From contig JACKIM010000002.1 of NCBI GenBank assembly GCA_020638465.1, forward strand, positions 1,488,001 through 1,552,000: a stretch of DNA of 64,000 nt, read 5' to 3'. The position numbers were made by a program, and so were the translations under genes. Shown piece by piece: positions 24,448 to 33,203 of this stretch (positions are counted from its first letter, which is position 1; each line of letters starts with the position of its first letter). The DNA comes from Geminicoccaceae bacterium (GTDB taxonomy: Bacteria > Pseudomonadota > Alphaproteobacteria > Geminicoccales > Geminicoccaceae). The notes below the pieces were generated by a model, which saw nothing but the letters and a program-made list of their open reading frames with translations, searched no databases and had not been told where the DNA came from.

Positions 24448-26220
24448 ATGAGGCCGGTCAACGTGGTCTCCAGCGCCGCGCGGCGCCTGCTCGATCGCAT
24501 GGGCGACGACCAGATCCGCCTGTCCGTGCTCGCTCTCGCGGTCGGTGCCGCGGCCGGCTACGGATCGATCGCCTTTCGCCTGCTGATCGATGTCGTCACG
24601 CTGACGATCTACGGCGTGCGCGAGGAGCAGATGCCGATCGCGGCCGCCGGAATGGCTCCCCTGCTCCTGATCGCGATCACGACAACGGGCGGTCTCGCCC
24701 TCGGCATCGCCAGCCGTTTCCTGTTCGTCGACGGCCGGCCACAGGGTGTCGCGGATGTCATCGAAGCGAGTGCCCTGCGCAATGGACGGATGACCTGGCG
24801 CAGCATCTGGGCGGCCGCCACCTACAGCGTGTGCACGATCGGCATCGGCGGCTCGGTCGGCCGGGAGGGTCCGATCGTCCATCTGGGTGCCGGCCTCGCC
24901 TCGCAGGTCGGACATTGGCTTCATCTAAGCCCTTCGCTCGGCCGCACGCTGCTGGGATGCGGCGTCGCCGCCGCGGTGGCCGCCGCCTTCAACGCTCCGA
25001 TTGCCGGCGTTTTCTTCGCGCTCGAGGTCGTGGTCGGCCATTACGGGCTGGGGGCATTCTCGCCGGTGGTGATATCGAGTCTGATCGGCACCATCGTGAC
25101 CCGCCTGCACATCGGCGACAACCCGGCCTTCGATCTCGGAACCCAGCAGGTCCAGAGTTTCTGGGAAGTGCCGGCCTTCATTCTCCTGGGCGTGTTCAGC
25201 GCCATCACCGCAATCGTGCTGATGCGCGGCATGGGCTTCGTGCAGTCCGTCCACCAGCGGCTGGGCACACCCTTCTGGCTTCAGCCCGCCTGCGGCGGGT
25301 TGCTGCTGGGCCTCATCGCCCTCTACTATCCCGAAGTTCTGGGCATCGGCTACGTGATGACGAACCACGCGCTGTTCAACGAAACGCCGCTCAACCTGCT
25401 CATCGCCTTTGCCATCGCCAAGATCGTCGCCACCTCGCTCTGTCACGGCAGTCGCATGGGAGGCGGCATATTCTCGCCGAGCCTGGCCATCGGCGCACTG
25501 TCCGGCGGAGCCTTCGGCACGGTCGCAACGGCACTCGTTCCCTCTCTCGGCTCGCAACCTTCGGTCTACGCCGTCATCGGCATGGGGGCGGTCGCCGCCA
25601 GTACGCTCGGCGCGCCGATCTCCACCATCATCATGATCTTCGAGCTGACCACCGACTATGGCGTCACCTTCGCCCTGATGGCTTCGGTGTCGGTGGCCGC
25701 TCTCATCACCCGCCGGTTCTACGGAGACAGTTATTTCCACTGGCAACTCGCGCAACGCGATATCTCGGTCGATGGCCAGCACGAACTCGGACTCCTACGC
25801 GCCCGCCGGGTCGTGGCGGTAATGCGCGACGATCATGAACTGGTCGCCCGGACGGCCAGCCTGGATATCCTCAAGGCGCGCTTCCGGGCCAGCCATGCGC
25901 CAATCTTCGTGGTCGACGACGAGCACAAGCTGATGGGTTCCATCAGCTTCGAGGACCTCGCCGATGCCGCCTTCATGGACGATCCCGACCGGACGATCAC
26001 CGCCGAGCGGCTCGTCCGCCGCAGCGATGTGGTGCTGACGCCCGACGACGATCTCGCGACTGCCCTGCGCCGTTGCCAGAGCCGGCACGAGCAGAACATT
26101 CCCGTCGTCCGGTCGCGCGATGATCCCGAAGTGGTCGGCGAGGTCCGTCTGACCGATCTCATCCGGGCCTACAACCAGGCGCTGCTGCTCGCCCGCGCCC
26201 AGGAACACGGGCGCGGGTGA
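24448..26220 (+). CDS. ClC-family chloride channel/transporter with CBS pair
   Basis: This 590-residue membrane protein has the ClC core of about ten hydrophobic helices followed by two cytoplasmic CBS domains (about 445-580). Selectivity motifs are present: GSVGREGPIVHLGAG, whose glutamate is the gating or proton-coupling residue, and GGIFSPSLAIGA in the later filter region. CBS domains in ClC proteins bind adenine nucleotides. The retained gating glutamate allows a Cl-/H+ exchanger, but channel or fluoride-exporter roles are not excluded; the fluoride clade usually lacks CBS domains. It is transcribed divergently from the transhydrogenase. Confidence 0.92.
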   Translation: MRPVNVVSSAARRLLDRMGDDQIRLSVLALAVGAAAGYGSIAFRLLIDVVTLTIYGVREEQMPIAAAGMAPLLLIAITTTGGLALGIASRFLFVDGRPQGVADVIEASALRNGRMTWRSIWAAATYSVCTIGIGGSVGREGPIVHLGAGLASQVGHWLHLSPSLGRTLLGCGVAAAVAAAFNAPIAGVFFALEVVVGHYGLGAFSPVVISSLIGTIVTRLHIGDNPAFDLGTQQVQSFWEVPAFILLGVFSAITAIVLMRGMGFVQSVHQRLGTPFWLQPACGGLLLGLIALYYPEVLGIGYVMTNHALFNETPLNLLIAFAIAKIVATSLCHGSRMGGGIFSPSLAIGALSGGAFGTVATALVPSLGSQPSVYAVIGMGAVAASTLGAPISTIIMIFELTTDYGVTFALMASVSVAALITRRFYGDSYFHWQLAQRDISVDGQHELGLLRARRVVAVMRDDHELVARTASLDILKARFRASHAPIFVVDDEHKLMGSISFEDLADAAFMDDPDRTITAERLVRRSDVVLTPDDDLATALRRCQSRHEQNIPVVRSRDDPEVVGEVRLTDLIRAYNQALLLARAQEHGRG

Positions 26221-26330
26221 AGCCGGTGCAGCCGGTCATCGCCACCGGTCTCACGCTCGTCTCTGGTCATGATGGTCGCGGTCGTATACTCATGAGGGAC
26301 CCAAACGTTCCAGCTGAATGAATTCGAGGG

Positions 26331-28559
26331 ATGATACCCCAGTCCAGCGGCGACGCCGCCTATCTCATGACCCTGAATGCCGAACAGCGGCAGGCCGTCA
26401 CCGCCGATGACGGGCCGCTTCTCGTGCTCGCAGGAGCGGGTACCGGCAAGACACGCGTGCTGACGACAAGGCTCGGGCACCTCCTGATGACCGGCCGCGT
26501 GCGCCCGCACGAGGTGCTGGCGGTGACATTCACGAACAAGGCCGCACGGGAGATGGTCGAGCGGGTCAGCCACATGCTGGGCCGTTCGGTGGAGGGGCTG
26601 TGGCTCGGGACCTTCCATGCGATCGGCGTGCGCATGCTGCGGCGCCATGCCGAACTGCTGGGCCTTAAACCGTCGTTCAGCATCCTCGATACCGATGACC
26701 AGCTGCGCCTGGTCAAGCAGGTGTTGCAGGCAGCCAGTCTGGACGAGAAACGCTGGCCTGCCCGGGTGCTTCTCGGCATCATCCAGCGTTGGAAGGATCG
26801 CGGCTACCGGCCCGGGGAAGTCCCGGTCTCCGAGGTCGGCGACTTTGCACAAGGCCGCTCGGTACAACTCTACGAGACCTACCAGCAGCGCCTTCTCACA
26901 CTGAACGCCTGTGATTTCGGCGACCTGCTGCTGCATGGCCTGACCTTGCTCAAGAACAATCCCGACGTGCTCGCGGACTACCAGAAGCGCTTCAGGGCCA
27001 TTCTCGTCGACGAATATCAGGACACCAACATCGCCCAGTATCTCTGGCTACGGCTACTGGCGCAAAAGCACAGGAACATCACCTGTGTGGGCGATGACGA
27101 CCAGTCGATCTACAGCTGGCGCGGTGCGGAAGTGGGTAACATCCTGCGTTTCGAGCAGGATTTCCCTGGTGCCGATATCATCCGCCTCGAGCGCAATTAC
27201 CGCTCGACCGGTCATATCCTCGGCGCGGCCTCCGGCCTGATCGCGAAGAACCGCGCGAGACATGGCAAGACCCTTTGGACGGAGGACGACGAGGGCGAGC
27301 CCGTGCGCATCGCAGGGCTGTGGGACGATGAGGAGGAGGCACGCTATATCGGCGAGGAGGTCGAGGCGTGGCAGCGCAAGGGCGGACGGCTGGCCGATAC
27401 GGCGGTGCTGGTGCGGGCCGGATTCCAGACCCGCAAGTTCGAGGATCGCTTCAACCAGATGGGCCTGCCCTATCGTGTCGTCGGTGGTCCGCGATTCTAC
27501 GAACGGCTCGAAATCCGTGACGCCATCGCCTACATGCGGCTGATAGCCCAGAGTGACGACGATCTCGCCTTCGAGCGCATCATCAACACACCGCGCCGGG
27601 GTATCGGCGAGGCCGCCATGCGCACGCTGCATGCGACGGCACGAGCCGCGGACATCCCGCTGTTCGAGGCGGCACGCAGTCTTGCCGCCACCGATGACCT
27701 GGCGACCCGCACCCGGAACGCGCTGCAATCGTTCCTGACTGCGGTCGACCGCTGGCGGGCCGATCTTGATAGGCTGGAACCGCGCGAACTGGTGGAAGCG
27801 GTCCTGGACGAGTCGGGCTATACCGCCATGTGGCAGGCCGACAAGACCCCCGAAGCGCCGGGCCGGCTGGACAACCTGAAGGAACTGGTGAAGGCCATCG
27901 AGGAGTTCGATACCCTGCGCGCCTTCCTCGAACATGTGAGCCTGGTGATGGACACGGTGGGCGATCCCGACGCCGACATGGTCACGATCATGACGCTGCA
28001 CGGCGCGAAGGGGCTGGAATTTGCCAATGTGTTCCTTGCGGGCTGGGAGGAGGGGCTGTTCCCCAACCAGCGTTCACTGGATGAAGGCGGCAGTACCGCG
28101 CTCGAGGAGGAACGTCGGCTCGCCTATGTCGGCATCACGCGGGCCCGCCAGCGTTGCACCATCAGCTTTGCCGCCAATCGCCAGGTCTACAATCAGTGGT
28201 CGACCAGCACGCCATCCCGGTTCGTCGAGGAGTTACCGGCCGAGCATGTCGAGCATCTCCATCGCAATCCGGCCATGCGACCGGACCGTGAGGCGCTTTT
28301 CGACGACGCCATGTTCGAGCCGCAGGTTGCCCGATATCGCAGCCGCAAGGCCGCACTGGCGAAAGTCATCGACGGGCGGGCGGAAACCCTTTCCGTACGC
28401 CCTGCCGTGAAAGCCGGGCGTTTCAAGGTCGGTGACCGCATCTTTCACGACAAGTTCGGTTATGGGCAGGTCGAGGCCATCGAGGGCAACAAGCTCGAAA
28501 TCGCCTTCGAGAAGGCGGGTTCGAAAAAGGTGATAGACAGCTTCGTGCAGGCAGCATGA
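26331..28559 (+). CDS. uvrD: UvrD/PcrA-type ATP-dependent DNA helicase
   Basis: This superfamily 1A 3'-5' helicase has 742 residues. In order: LNAEQRQAV (Q motif), GAGTGKT (Walker A), TFTNKAAREM, DEYQDTN (motif II), GDDDQSIYSWRGAE (motif III), LERNYRS (motif IV), TLHGAKGLEF and VGITRARQRC. A C-terminal Tudor-like domain (KVGDRIFHDKFGYGQVEAIE) is typical of UvrD and PcrA. It acts in nucleotide excision and mismatch repair and in clearing RNA polymerase or RecA. The ATG follows GAGGG with almost no spacer, so the internal ATG at 26367 is a possible start. Its TGA overlaps the prmA ATG, giving a coupled pair. Confidence 0.95.
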   Translation: MIPQSSGDAAYLMTLNAEQRQAVTADDGPLLVLAGAGTGKTRVLTTRLGHLLMTGRVRPHEVLAVTFTNKAAREMVERVSHMLGRSVEGLWLGTFHAIGVRMLRRHAELLGLKPSFSILDTDDQLRLVKQVLQAASLDEKRWPARVLLGIIQRWKDRGYRPGEVPVSEVGDFAQGRSVQLYETYQQRLLTLNACDFGDLLLHGLTLLKNNPDVLADYQKRFRAILVDEYQDTNIAQYLWLRLLAQKHRNITCVGDDDQSIYSWRGAEVGNILRFEQDFPGADIIRLERNYRSTGHILGAASGLIAKNRARHGKTLWTEDDEGEPVRIAGLWDDEEEARYIGEEVEAWQRKGGRLADTAVLVRAGFQTRKFEDRFNQMGLPYRVVGGPRFYERLEIRDAIAYMRLIAQSDDDLAFERIINTPRRGIGEAAMRTLHATARAADIPLFEAARSLAATDDLATRTRNALQSFLTAVDRWRADLDRLEPRELVEAVLDESGYTAMWQADKTPEAPGRLDNLKELVKAIEEFDTLRAFLEHVSLVMDTVGDPDADMVTIMTLHGAKGLEFANVFLAGWEEGLFPNQRSLDEGGSTALEEERRLAYVGITRARQRCTISFAANRQVYNQWSTSTPSRFVEELPAEHVEHLHRNPAMRPDREALFDDAMFEPQVARYRSRKAALAKVIDGRAETLSVRPAVKAGRFKVGDRIFHDKFGYGQVEAIEGNKLEIAFEKAGSKKVIDSFVQAA

Positions 28560-29509
28560 CGACCAACCGCAAGAACGGCAGGACTCCGCAGGGCCTGTGG
28601 CGGGCGACTTTCAAGCTCGGCGACGCTCCGGCACTCGACATGCTCGATTCACTGGAGGAACTGGCATTGTCGGCCTCCATCATGGAGACTGAAGCCGATG
28701 AGAACGAGCAGACCATCGCATGGAATGTCGACCTCCTGTTCGAGGACAAGCCGGACGCAAACACGCTTTCTGCTGCAATTGGCGATATCCTCCAGCCGCA
28801 CGATCTCGACGTTCCGGAACTGAAATTCAGCTTTCTCGCCCATGAGGACTGGCTGGCCAAGGCCAGCATGCCGCGCTCGACGCTCGAACTCGGGCGCTTC
28901 GTCATCCACGGCCATGGACGTGGGGCAGATGTTCCGCGGAACAAGACCGGCATCCTGCTCGAACCCGGCATGGCGTTCGGCTCGGGCGAGCATGGCAGTA
29001 CGTCCGGCTGCCTGCTGGCGTTTGAAGACCTGCTCACCCGACACAGACCGGAGCACGTTCTCGACATGGGATGCGGCTCGGCGATCCTCGCCATCGCTGC
29101 CGCCCGCTCGCTCCCGGCGCGGCGCGGCGAAGCGATCGTCGCCAGCGACAACGATCCGATCGCCGTACGAGTGGCTGCCGAGAATGCTTGCCAGAATGCC
29201 GTCGGACACCGCATCCGAACCGTGCTCGCCGATGGGTACGATAGTGCCCTGATCCATCGCTCGGCCCCCTATGACCTGGTCTTCGCCAATATTCTCGCGG
29301 ACCCGCTATGCGCCATGGCACCCGGCCTGCGACGGCATCTGGCCCGTGGCGGACACGCCATTCTTGCGGGCCTGCTCGACCGGCAGGCCGATACCGTGAT
29401 CGAGGCCCATGTGCGGACGGGGCTTCAACTGGTGGGCAGACTTGATCTGTCCCCATGGACGACGCTGATCCTGCGTCGCCCCGGTCCCGTCACCAGTCGT
29501 CAGACCTGA
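28556..29509 (+). CDS. prmA: Ribosomal protein L11 methyltransferase
   Basis: This SAM-dependent enzyme trimethylates ribosomal protein L11. The N-terminal 115 residues form the L11-recognition domain. The methyltransferase domain follows with FGSGEHGSTSGCLLAFEDLL, HVLDMGCGSAILAIAAA (SAM-binding motif I), IVASDNDPIAVRVAAENA and YDLVFANILADPL (catalytic-loop NIL motif). FGSGEHGST differs slightly from the common FGTGxHxTT. The ATGA overlap with uvrD indicates translational coupling. No clear U-tract terminator follows its stop codon. Confidence 0.93.
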   Translation: MTTNRKNGRTPQGLWRATFKLGDAPALDMLDSLEELALSASIMETEADENEQTIAWNVDLLFEDKPDANTLSAAIGDILQPHDLDVPELKFSFLAHEDWLAKASMPRSTLELGRFVIHGHGRGADVPRNKTGILLEPGMAFGSGEHGSTSGCLLAFEDLLTRHRPEHVLDMGCGSAILAIAAARSLPARRGEAIVASDNDPIAVRVAAENACQNAVGHRIRTVLADGYDSALIHRSAPYDLVFANILADPLCAMAPGLRRHLARGGHAILAGLLDRQADTVIEAHVRTGLQLVGRLDLSPWTTLILRRPGPVTSRQT

Positions 29510-29875
29510 CGACATTCGACATATCCAGATGTTCGCCAGCTGATTCAAGGTGTCGAAATTCCGACACTTTGAAAACCCGAGCGCATCTGCATTCCGAAAG
29601 TGTCGGTCCACATTCCAGAGATTTTCACTCCACATGTAAAACAGTGCCAGATCTATCACTTTTAGAGAGAGAGGCTCTGTTGATTTTTGAGTTCCCATAA
29701 ATGTAAACAAAAAAGCTCCAAGTAGAATATGGAGCTTACTGAGCGAAAATTAACTTCCTACTGTTAACTTATAATTGAATAATCAAGTGTCGATGCAATT
29801 GATTGTTGACGATTCGCGGCATTCGAAAGAATGTAAAAAATATCGACACCGCAAACGGTTCAAGGGAAACGCAGT
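29510..29875. promoter_or_regulatory. AT-rich control region with GTGTCG half-sites
   Basis: No gene is seen in 366 bp of distinctly lower GC than the neighbours. GTGTCG or its complement CGACAC occurs five times: a palindrome GTGTCG-AAATTC-CGACAC at 29550-29567 (two half-sites), then AAGTGTCGG at 29598, AAGTGTCGA at 29785, and TCGACACC near 29843. A perfect -10 box TATAAT at 29770-29775 puts one half-site at the predicted transcription start. The arrangement suggests repression of the downstream two-gene operon, perhaps by a product of that operon. Confidence 0.5.
29708..29737 (-). terminator. Intrinsic terminator on the minus strand
   Basis: Reading leftward, an 8-bp stem AAGCTCCA/TGGAGCTT is followed by TTTTGTTT. 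No minus-strand protein gene precedes it, since transcription to its right runs the other way. It may therefore end a short untranslated RNA started inside this control region. On the plus strand there is no U-tract. Confidence 0.55.
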
Positions 29876-30316
29876 ATGTCGGCGGCACAAGAGGCCAACC
29901 GCACGAACAACGAGATCGACCGGAGCCTCGATAACGTCCTCGAGCTCGCCCGCACGCATCGGGACCGCGGCGGCGACCCGGTCATCGACTATGTCGCCGT
30001 ATGGATGGCTCTCGAAGTCTTTCATGACAATTGCCGCCTGACGGAAGAGGGCTGGAGCTTCCTCACCGAGCATCTGCAGCGGCCGATCGAACTCAGGCTC
30101 ATGGAACGCAAGCCCGCAACCTACGCAGGTGCGCTCAAGGCGCTCAATCTCGCAAGCTACATCATGGAAAACCTGGAGCAGTCGGAAGGCCCCGAAAGCG
30201 ACGGAGCCTGGTATCGCCGCCTGCGCCTGCATCTGGTCAAGTCGGCGCGTGACCTGTTGCGCGACCGGCTGGAGGCAAACGAACCCCGACGGGGCCGTGG
30301 ATCTGTTGAGGAGTAG
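29876..30316 (+). CDS. Conserved-looking small helical protein, unknown function
   Basis: The 146-residue cytoplasmic protein is predicted to be all helical, with charged and leucine-rich segments (EIDRSLDNVLELARTHRDRG, LHLVKSARDLLRDRLEA) and no signal peptide or membrane helix. No family is recognised. It is the first gene of a two-gene operon whose second gene begins four bases after its stop and encodes a LexA-like S24 fold. The control region upstream holds repeated half-sites. Codon use is like that of the chromosome. It could be a partner or substrate of the second protein; that is inference from context. Confidence 0.7.
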   Translation: MSAAQEANRTNNEIDRSLDNVLELARTHRDRGGDPVIDYVAVWMALEVFHDNCRLTEEGWSFLTEHLQRPIELRLMERKPATYAGALKALNLASYIMENLEQSEGPESDGAWYRRLRLHLVKSARDLLRDRLEANEPRRGRGSVEE

Positions 30317-30320
30317 GACA

Positions 30321-31175
30321 ATGAAGAACGGAAACGGCAAGGACATGACGGCATCCGGTGCGCCCTGGCAGATTGCTGCCCGGCTGGAAGACGATGCGCT
30401 GACCCCAGTCATCGAACGGGGATCCCAGGTCGTGATCGACTGCAGCGACCGGACCCTCGTGGACGGCGGAATCTACGCCATCCGCGAAGGTGACCAATTG
30501 AAGATCTGGTTGTTCCACGAAGGTTTTGCCGGACTCGGCACCGTGATCTCCGGCCGCAAGGTCGGCACGTTGTCCAGCGTGGCCGGCACCTTCCGTTGCC
30601 GCGGCCCGATCCAGCTCGACAAGCTGCTGGTCGTGGGACGGGTGCTGGACATGCCGCAGGGGGGATACGCAGCCGGCAGCATGGCCGCACTGCGGGCCGA
30701 ACGGATCGCGCTGGTCAACGCCCTTGAGGATGCGCGCGCGTCCCTGCGCCGGATATCGGGCACGACCCCGGCCGTGGACTTCAACGACCCGAATGGCGCG
30801 GTCACTTCGATCTCGAAGGTGACTCGTCGATACGAGGAAGCGATGCAGGACGAGGATTTCTCCCGTCGCTTTGCCCTTGAGCAGAAAATGGATGCCATCG
30901 GCTCGCGGCTGATGCATATCGAGGAGCGCATCGCCGATACCGAGGTCGACGACGTCGATGGTGCCTACACCAAGCTTCAGGTGTTGTGGGACCTGCACTA
31001 CGCCCCCTTCCCCAACCTTCAAGGCGACCTTGGCGCGCGCTTCATTTCAAGCGCCCTGCGGGCCTTGGGCAAGACCGGTCGCGTCTATGCTCCACGGGAG
31101 GAAGAACCGGTCGTGATGCAGGCACAGGGCGGCACCCGGCCGATCCAGCTGGTCACCTCGCCGCGCAACCGCTGA
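30321..31175 (+). CDS. S24/LexA-like domain protein, probably inactive peptidase
   Basis: Residues 22-118 fit the C-terminal peptidase fold of LexA and phage repressors: DDALTPVIERGSQVVIDCSD, then GGIYAIREGDQLKIWLF and KLLVVGRVLD. The position of the catalytic serine (GDSM in repressors) is alanine 26 here, while the lysine of the dyad is retained as Lys61, so self-cleavage is unlikely. There is no N-terminal helix-turn-helix. The remaining 165 residues form a charged helical region (AALRAERIALVNALEDARAS). GAGGAG lies upstream of the ATG and the preceding gene ends four bases earlier. It may act as a regulator or scaffold. Confidence 0.65.
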   Translation: MKNGNGKDMTASGAPWQIAARLEDDALTPVIERGSQVVIDCSDRTLVDGGIYAIREGDQLKIWLFHEGFAGLGTVISGRKVGTLSSVAGTFRCRGPIQLDKLLVVGRVLDMPQGGYAAGSMAALRAERIALVNALEDARASLRRISGTTPAVDFNDPNGAVTSISKVTRRYEEAMQDEDFSRRFALEQKMDAIGSRLMHIEERIADTEVDDVDGAYTKLQVLWDLHYAPFPNLQGDLGARFISSALRALGKTGRVYAPREEEPVVMQAQGGTRPIQLVTSPRNR

Positions 31176-31195
31176 CAGCCCGTCGAAAAAAGAAC

Positions 31196-31294
31196 GCGGG
31201 ACTGCCCTGTTTCCCGGCTTTGATCGGTTGCGCAGTCCCGCAGCTTTGACTATAACCCGCTCCGGCCCCGCATGCCTGCATGCGGGTGTTTTTT
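31196..31294 (+). promoter_or_regulatory. rpmI leader: promoter, stem and attenuator
   Basis: A ten-base inverted repeat GCGGGACTGC/GCAGTCCCGC (31196-31205 and 31232-31241) is followed by a promoter-like TTGCGC-16-TATAAC (31228-31255). A terminator hairpin CCCGCATG-CCTG-CATGCGGG at 31267-31286 with TGTTTTTTT ends 20 bp before the rpmI start codon. The last element is too close to rpmI to serve only the upstream operon, so it probably attenuates rpmI-rplT transcription. Confidence 0.5.
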
Positions 31295-31313
31295 GCTATT
31301 GGAGTTTTCCGGC

Positions 31314-31514
31314 ATGACGAAGTTGAAGACCCGGCGGAGCGCCGCCAAGCGGTTCTCTTTCACCGGTACCGGCAAGATCAAGCGTCGTCGTGCCGGTCAC
31401 AGGCATAACATGACCGCGCAGCCGAAGAAGGCCAAGACTTTGGCACGCAAGTCCGCAATCGTGCGTCCCGGCGATTCCGTGCTCGTGCGGGTAATGATGC
31501 CTTACGGCGGCTGA
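31314..31514 (+). CDS. rpmI: 50S ribosomal protein L35
   Basis: The 66-residue basic protein matches bL35: MTKLKTRRSAAKRFSFTGTG, RRRAGHRHNM and KTLARKSAIVRPGD. It binds 23S rRNA in the large subunit. The ATG at 31314 is preceded by TTGGAG with about ten bases of spacing. It is the first gene of the usual rpmI-rplT pair. The infC gene that often precedes the pair is not here. An attenuator-like hairpin sits between the promoter and this gene. Confidence 0.97.
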   Translation: MTKLKTRRSAAKRFSFTGTGKIKRRRAGHRHNMTAQPKKAKTLARKSAIVRPGDSVLVRVMMPYGG

Positions 31515-31616
31515 AGCCGTCGCCTGCTGATTGGTATGAGTGGCTTGTGACGGCCGCGGGGTTTAGAGCCTGCCCGGTTCCAGTGACCGGGCCGGTGACG
31601 TGAAGGACGGTTGGAG

Positions 31617-31976
31617 ATGGCAAGAGTGAAGCGCGGCGTGACTTCTCACGCCAAGCACAAGAAAGTTATTGCACTGGCAAAGGGTTATACCGGCCGCCGC
31701 AAGAACTGCATCAAGACGGCACGTCAGGCGGTGGAGAAGGCCGGGCAGTACGCTTATCGCGACCGCCGCAACCGCAAGCGTGATTTTCGCGGCCTGTGGA
31801 TCCAGCGAATCAATGCCGCGGCACGGATCAGCGGCATGACTTACAGCCAGTTCATGCATGGCTTGAAGGTCGCCGGGATCGAGCTTGATCGAAAGGTCCT
31901 TGCCGATATCGCCATCCATGATGCAGCGGGTTTTGCGGGCTTCGTCCAGAAAGCCGAGGCCGCTCTCCAGGCTTGA
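31617..31976 (+). CDS. rplT: 50S ribosomal protein L20
   Basis: The 119-residue protein matches bL20 throughout: MARVKRGVTSHAKHKKVIAL, AKGYTGRRKNCIKTARQAVE, RDRRNRKRDFRGLWIQRINA and ISGMTYSQFMHGLK. It nucleates early assembly of the large ribosomal subunit and in several bacteria represses its own operon by binding the leader. The preferred ATG at 31617 follows GGTTGGAG; an in-frame ATG two codons earlier lies within that signal. It follows rpmI by 102 bp and is closed by a clear terminator. Confidence 0.97.
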   Translation: MARVKRGVTSHAKHKKVIALAKGYTGRRKNCIKTARQAVEKAGQYAYRDRRNRKRDFRGLWIQRINAAARISGMTYSQFMHGLKVAGIELDRKVLADIAIHDAAGFAGFVQKAEAALQA

Positions 31977-32057
31977 GCCGGAGATCTTGCAACGTCGCGA
32001 GACCAGTTCGCGGCGTTCAGGTGGAAAGGAGCGGACCTTGCCAGGCCGCTCATCGAA

Positions 32058-32084
32058 GGGGCCTTGCCAGGCCCCTTTTTCTTT
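32058..32084 (+). terminator. Rho-independent terminator after rplT
   Basis: Stem GGGGCCT/AGGCCCC with a TGCC loop is followed by TTTTTCTTT. It lies between rplT and pheS. The core cttgccaggcc also occurs about 27 bases earlier, so an alternative pairing (attenuation of pheS-pheT) is conceivable. Confidence 0.8.
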
Positions 32085-32120
32085 GAATCATTTATGTCAA
32101 TGCGAAGGTAGGCTGAACCC

Positions 32121-33203
32121 ATGCTCGAGGATCTGCCCAGGCTTCTGGAAGAACTTGAAATCCGGATCGCAGCCGCAGGCGATCTGCGTGAACTCGAGGA
32201 TACCCGCGTTGCCCTGATCGGCAAGAAAGGCCGGGTCACCGAACTGGCCAAGCGGCTGGGTCAACTCGATCCAGCGGAGCGGCCCAGGGCAGGACAGGCG
32301 ATCAACGAGTTCAAGCGTGCCATCGAAACCTCGATCCTGCAACGCCGCGACCAGCTGGCCGAGGCTGCGCTTGAGGCAAGGCTGCTGGCCGAGCGAGTGG
32401 ACGTTACATTGCCATCACGCTCCCGCCCGCATGGTCATATCCACCCCGTAAGCCAGGTGACCGATGAGATCATCGCCATTTTCGCGGACATGGGCTTTGC
32501 GGTTGCCGAAGGGCCGGATGTCGAGGATGATTTTCACAATTTTACCGCGCTGAATTTTCCGCCGGAGCATCCCGCGCGAGCCATGCACGACACGTTCTTT
32601 CTTCGCCCCGACGCGCAGGGAGAGGCACCGCTGTTGTTGCGAACGCACACCAGTACCGTGCAAATTCGCCACATGATGGCCAACAAGCCGCCCCACCGCA
32701 TCATTGCCCCGGGACGGACCTATCGTTGCGACAGCGACGCGACCCATACGCCGATGTTCCACCAGGTGGAAGGTCTGGTCATCGATCGTCGTTCCCACAT
32801 GGGGCATCTCAAGGGCTGTCTGATCGACTTCCTGCGAACGTTCTTCGAGCGCGATGACGTGCCCGTGCGCTTCCGTCCGAGCTTCTTTCCATTTACCGAG
32901 CCCTCGGCGGAAGTCGATATCGGCTGCCGGCGAACCAGGGATGAGCTCATCATCGGCGAAGGTGACGACTGGCTGGAAATTCTCGGTTGTGGCATGGTTC
33001 ATCCTCGCGTGCTCGAAGCGGTCGGGCTGGATCCGGCCGAGTGGCAGGGCTTCGCCTTCGGCATGGGGATCGACCGGGTTGCCATGCTGAAATACGGCAT
33101 TCCCGATCTGCGCACCTTCTTCGACGGCGATATCGGCTGGCTGGAGCATTACGGCTTCGCCCCGCTCGATCTGCCCACCACTTACAACGGTCTGTCGCGA
33201 TGA
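32121..33203 (+). CDS. pheS: Phenylalanyl-tRNA synthetase alpha subunit
   Basis: This class II aminoacyl-tRNA synthetase catalytic subunit has 360 residues. An N-terminal coiled coil (about 1-90) precedes the core: RPHGHIHPVSQVTDEIIAIF, RTHTSTVQIRHM, FHQVEGLVIDR (motif 2 region), RFRPSFFPFTEPSAEVDIGC and GFAFGMGIDRVAMLKYGI (motif 3). With the beta subunit it forms the alpha2-beta2 enzyme that charges tRNA-Phe. Its stop overlaps the pheT ATG by four bases, giving stoichiometric coupled translation. Confidence 0.97.
   Translation: MLEDLPRLLEELEIRIAAAGDLRELEDTRVALIGKKGRVTELAKRLGQLDPAERPRAGQAINEFKRAIETSILQRRDQLAEAALEARLLAERVDVTLPSRSRPHGHIHPVSQVTDEIIAIFADMGFAVAEGPDVEDDFHNFTALNFPPEHPARAMHDTFFLRPDAQGEAPLLLRTHTSTVQIRHMMANKPPHRIIAPGRTYRCDSDATHTPMFHQVEGLVIDRRSHMGHLKGCLIDFLRTFFERDDVPVRFRPSFFPFTEPSAEVDIGCRRTRDELIIGEGDDWLEILGCGMVHPRVLEAVGLDPAEWQGFAFGMGIDRVAMLKYGIPDLRTFFDGDIGWLEHYGFAPLDLPTTYNGLSR

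Noticed and set aside
24448..26220. Fluoride-exporting ClC
   Set aside because: The protein has CBS domains and the standard GREGP motif, which the fluoride-specific clade generally lacks.
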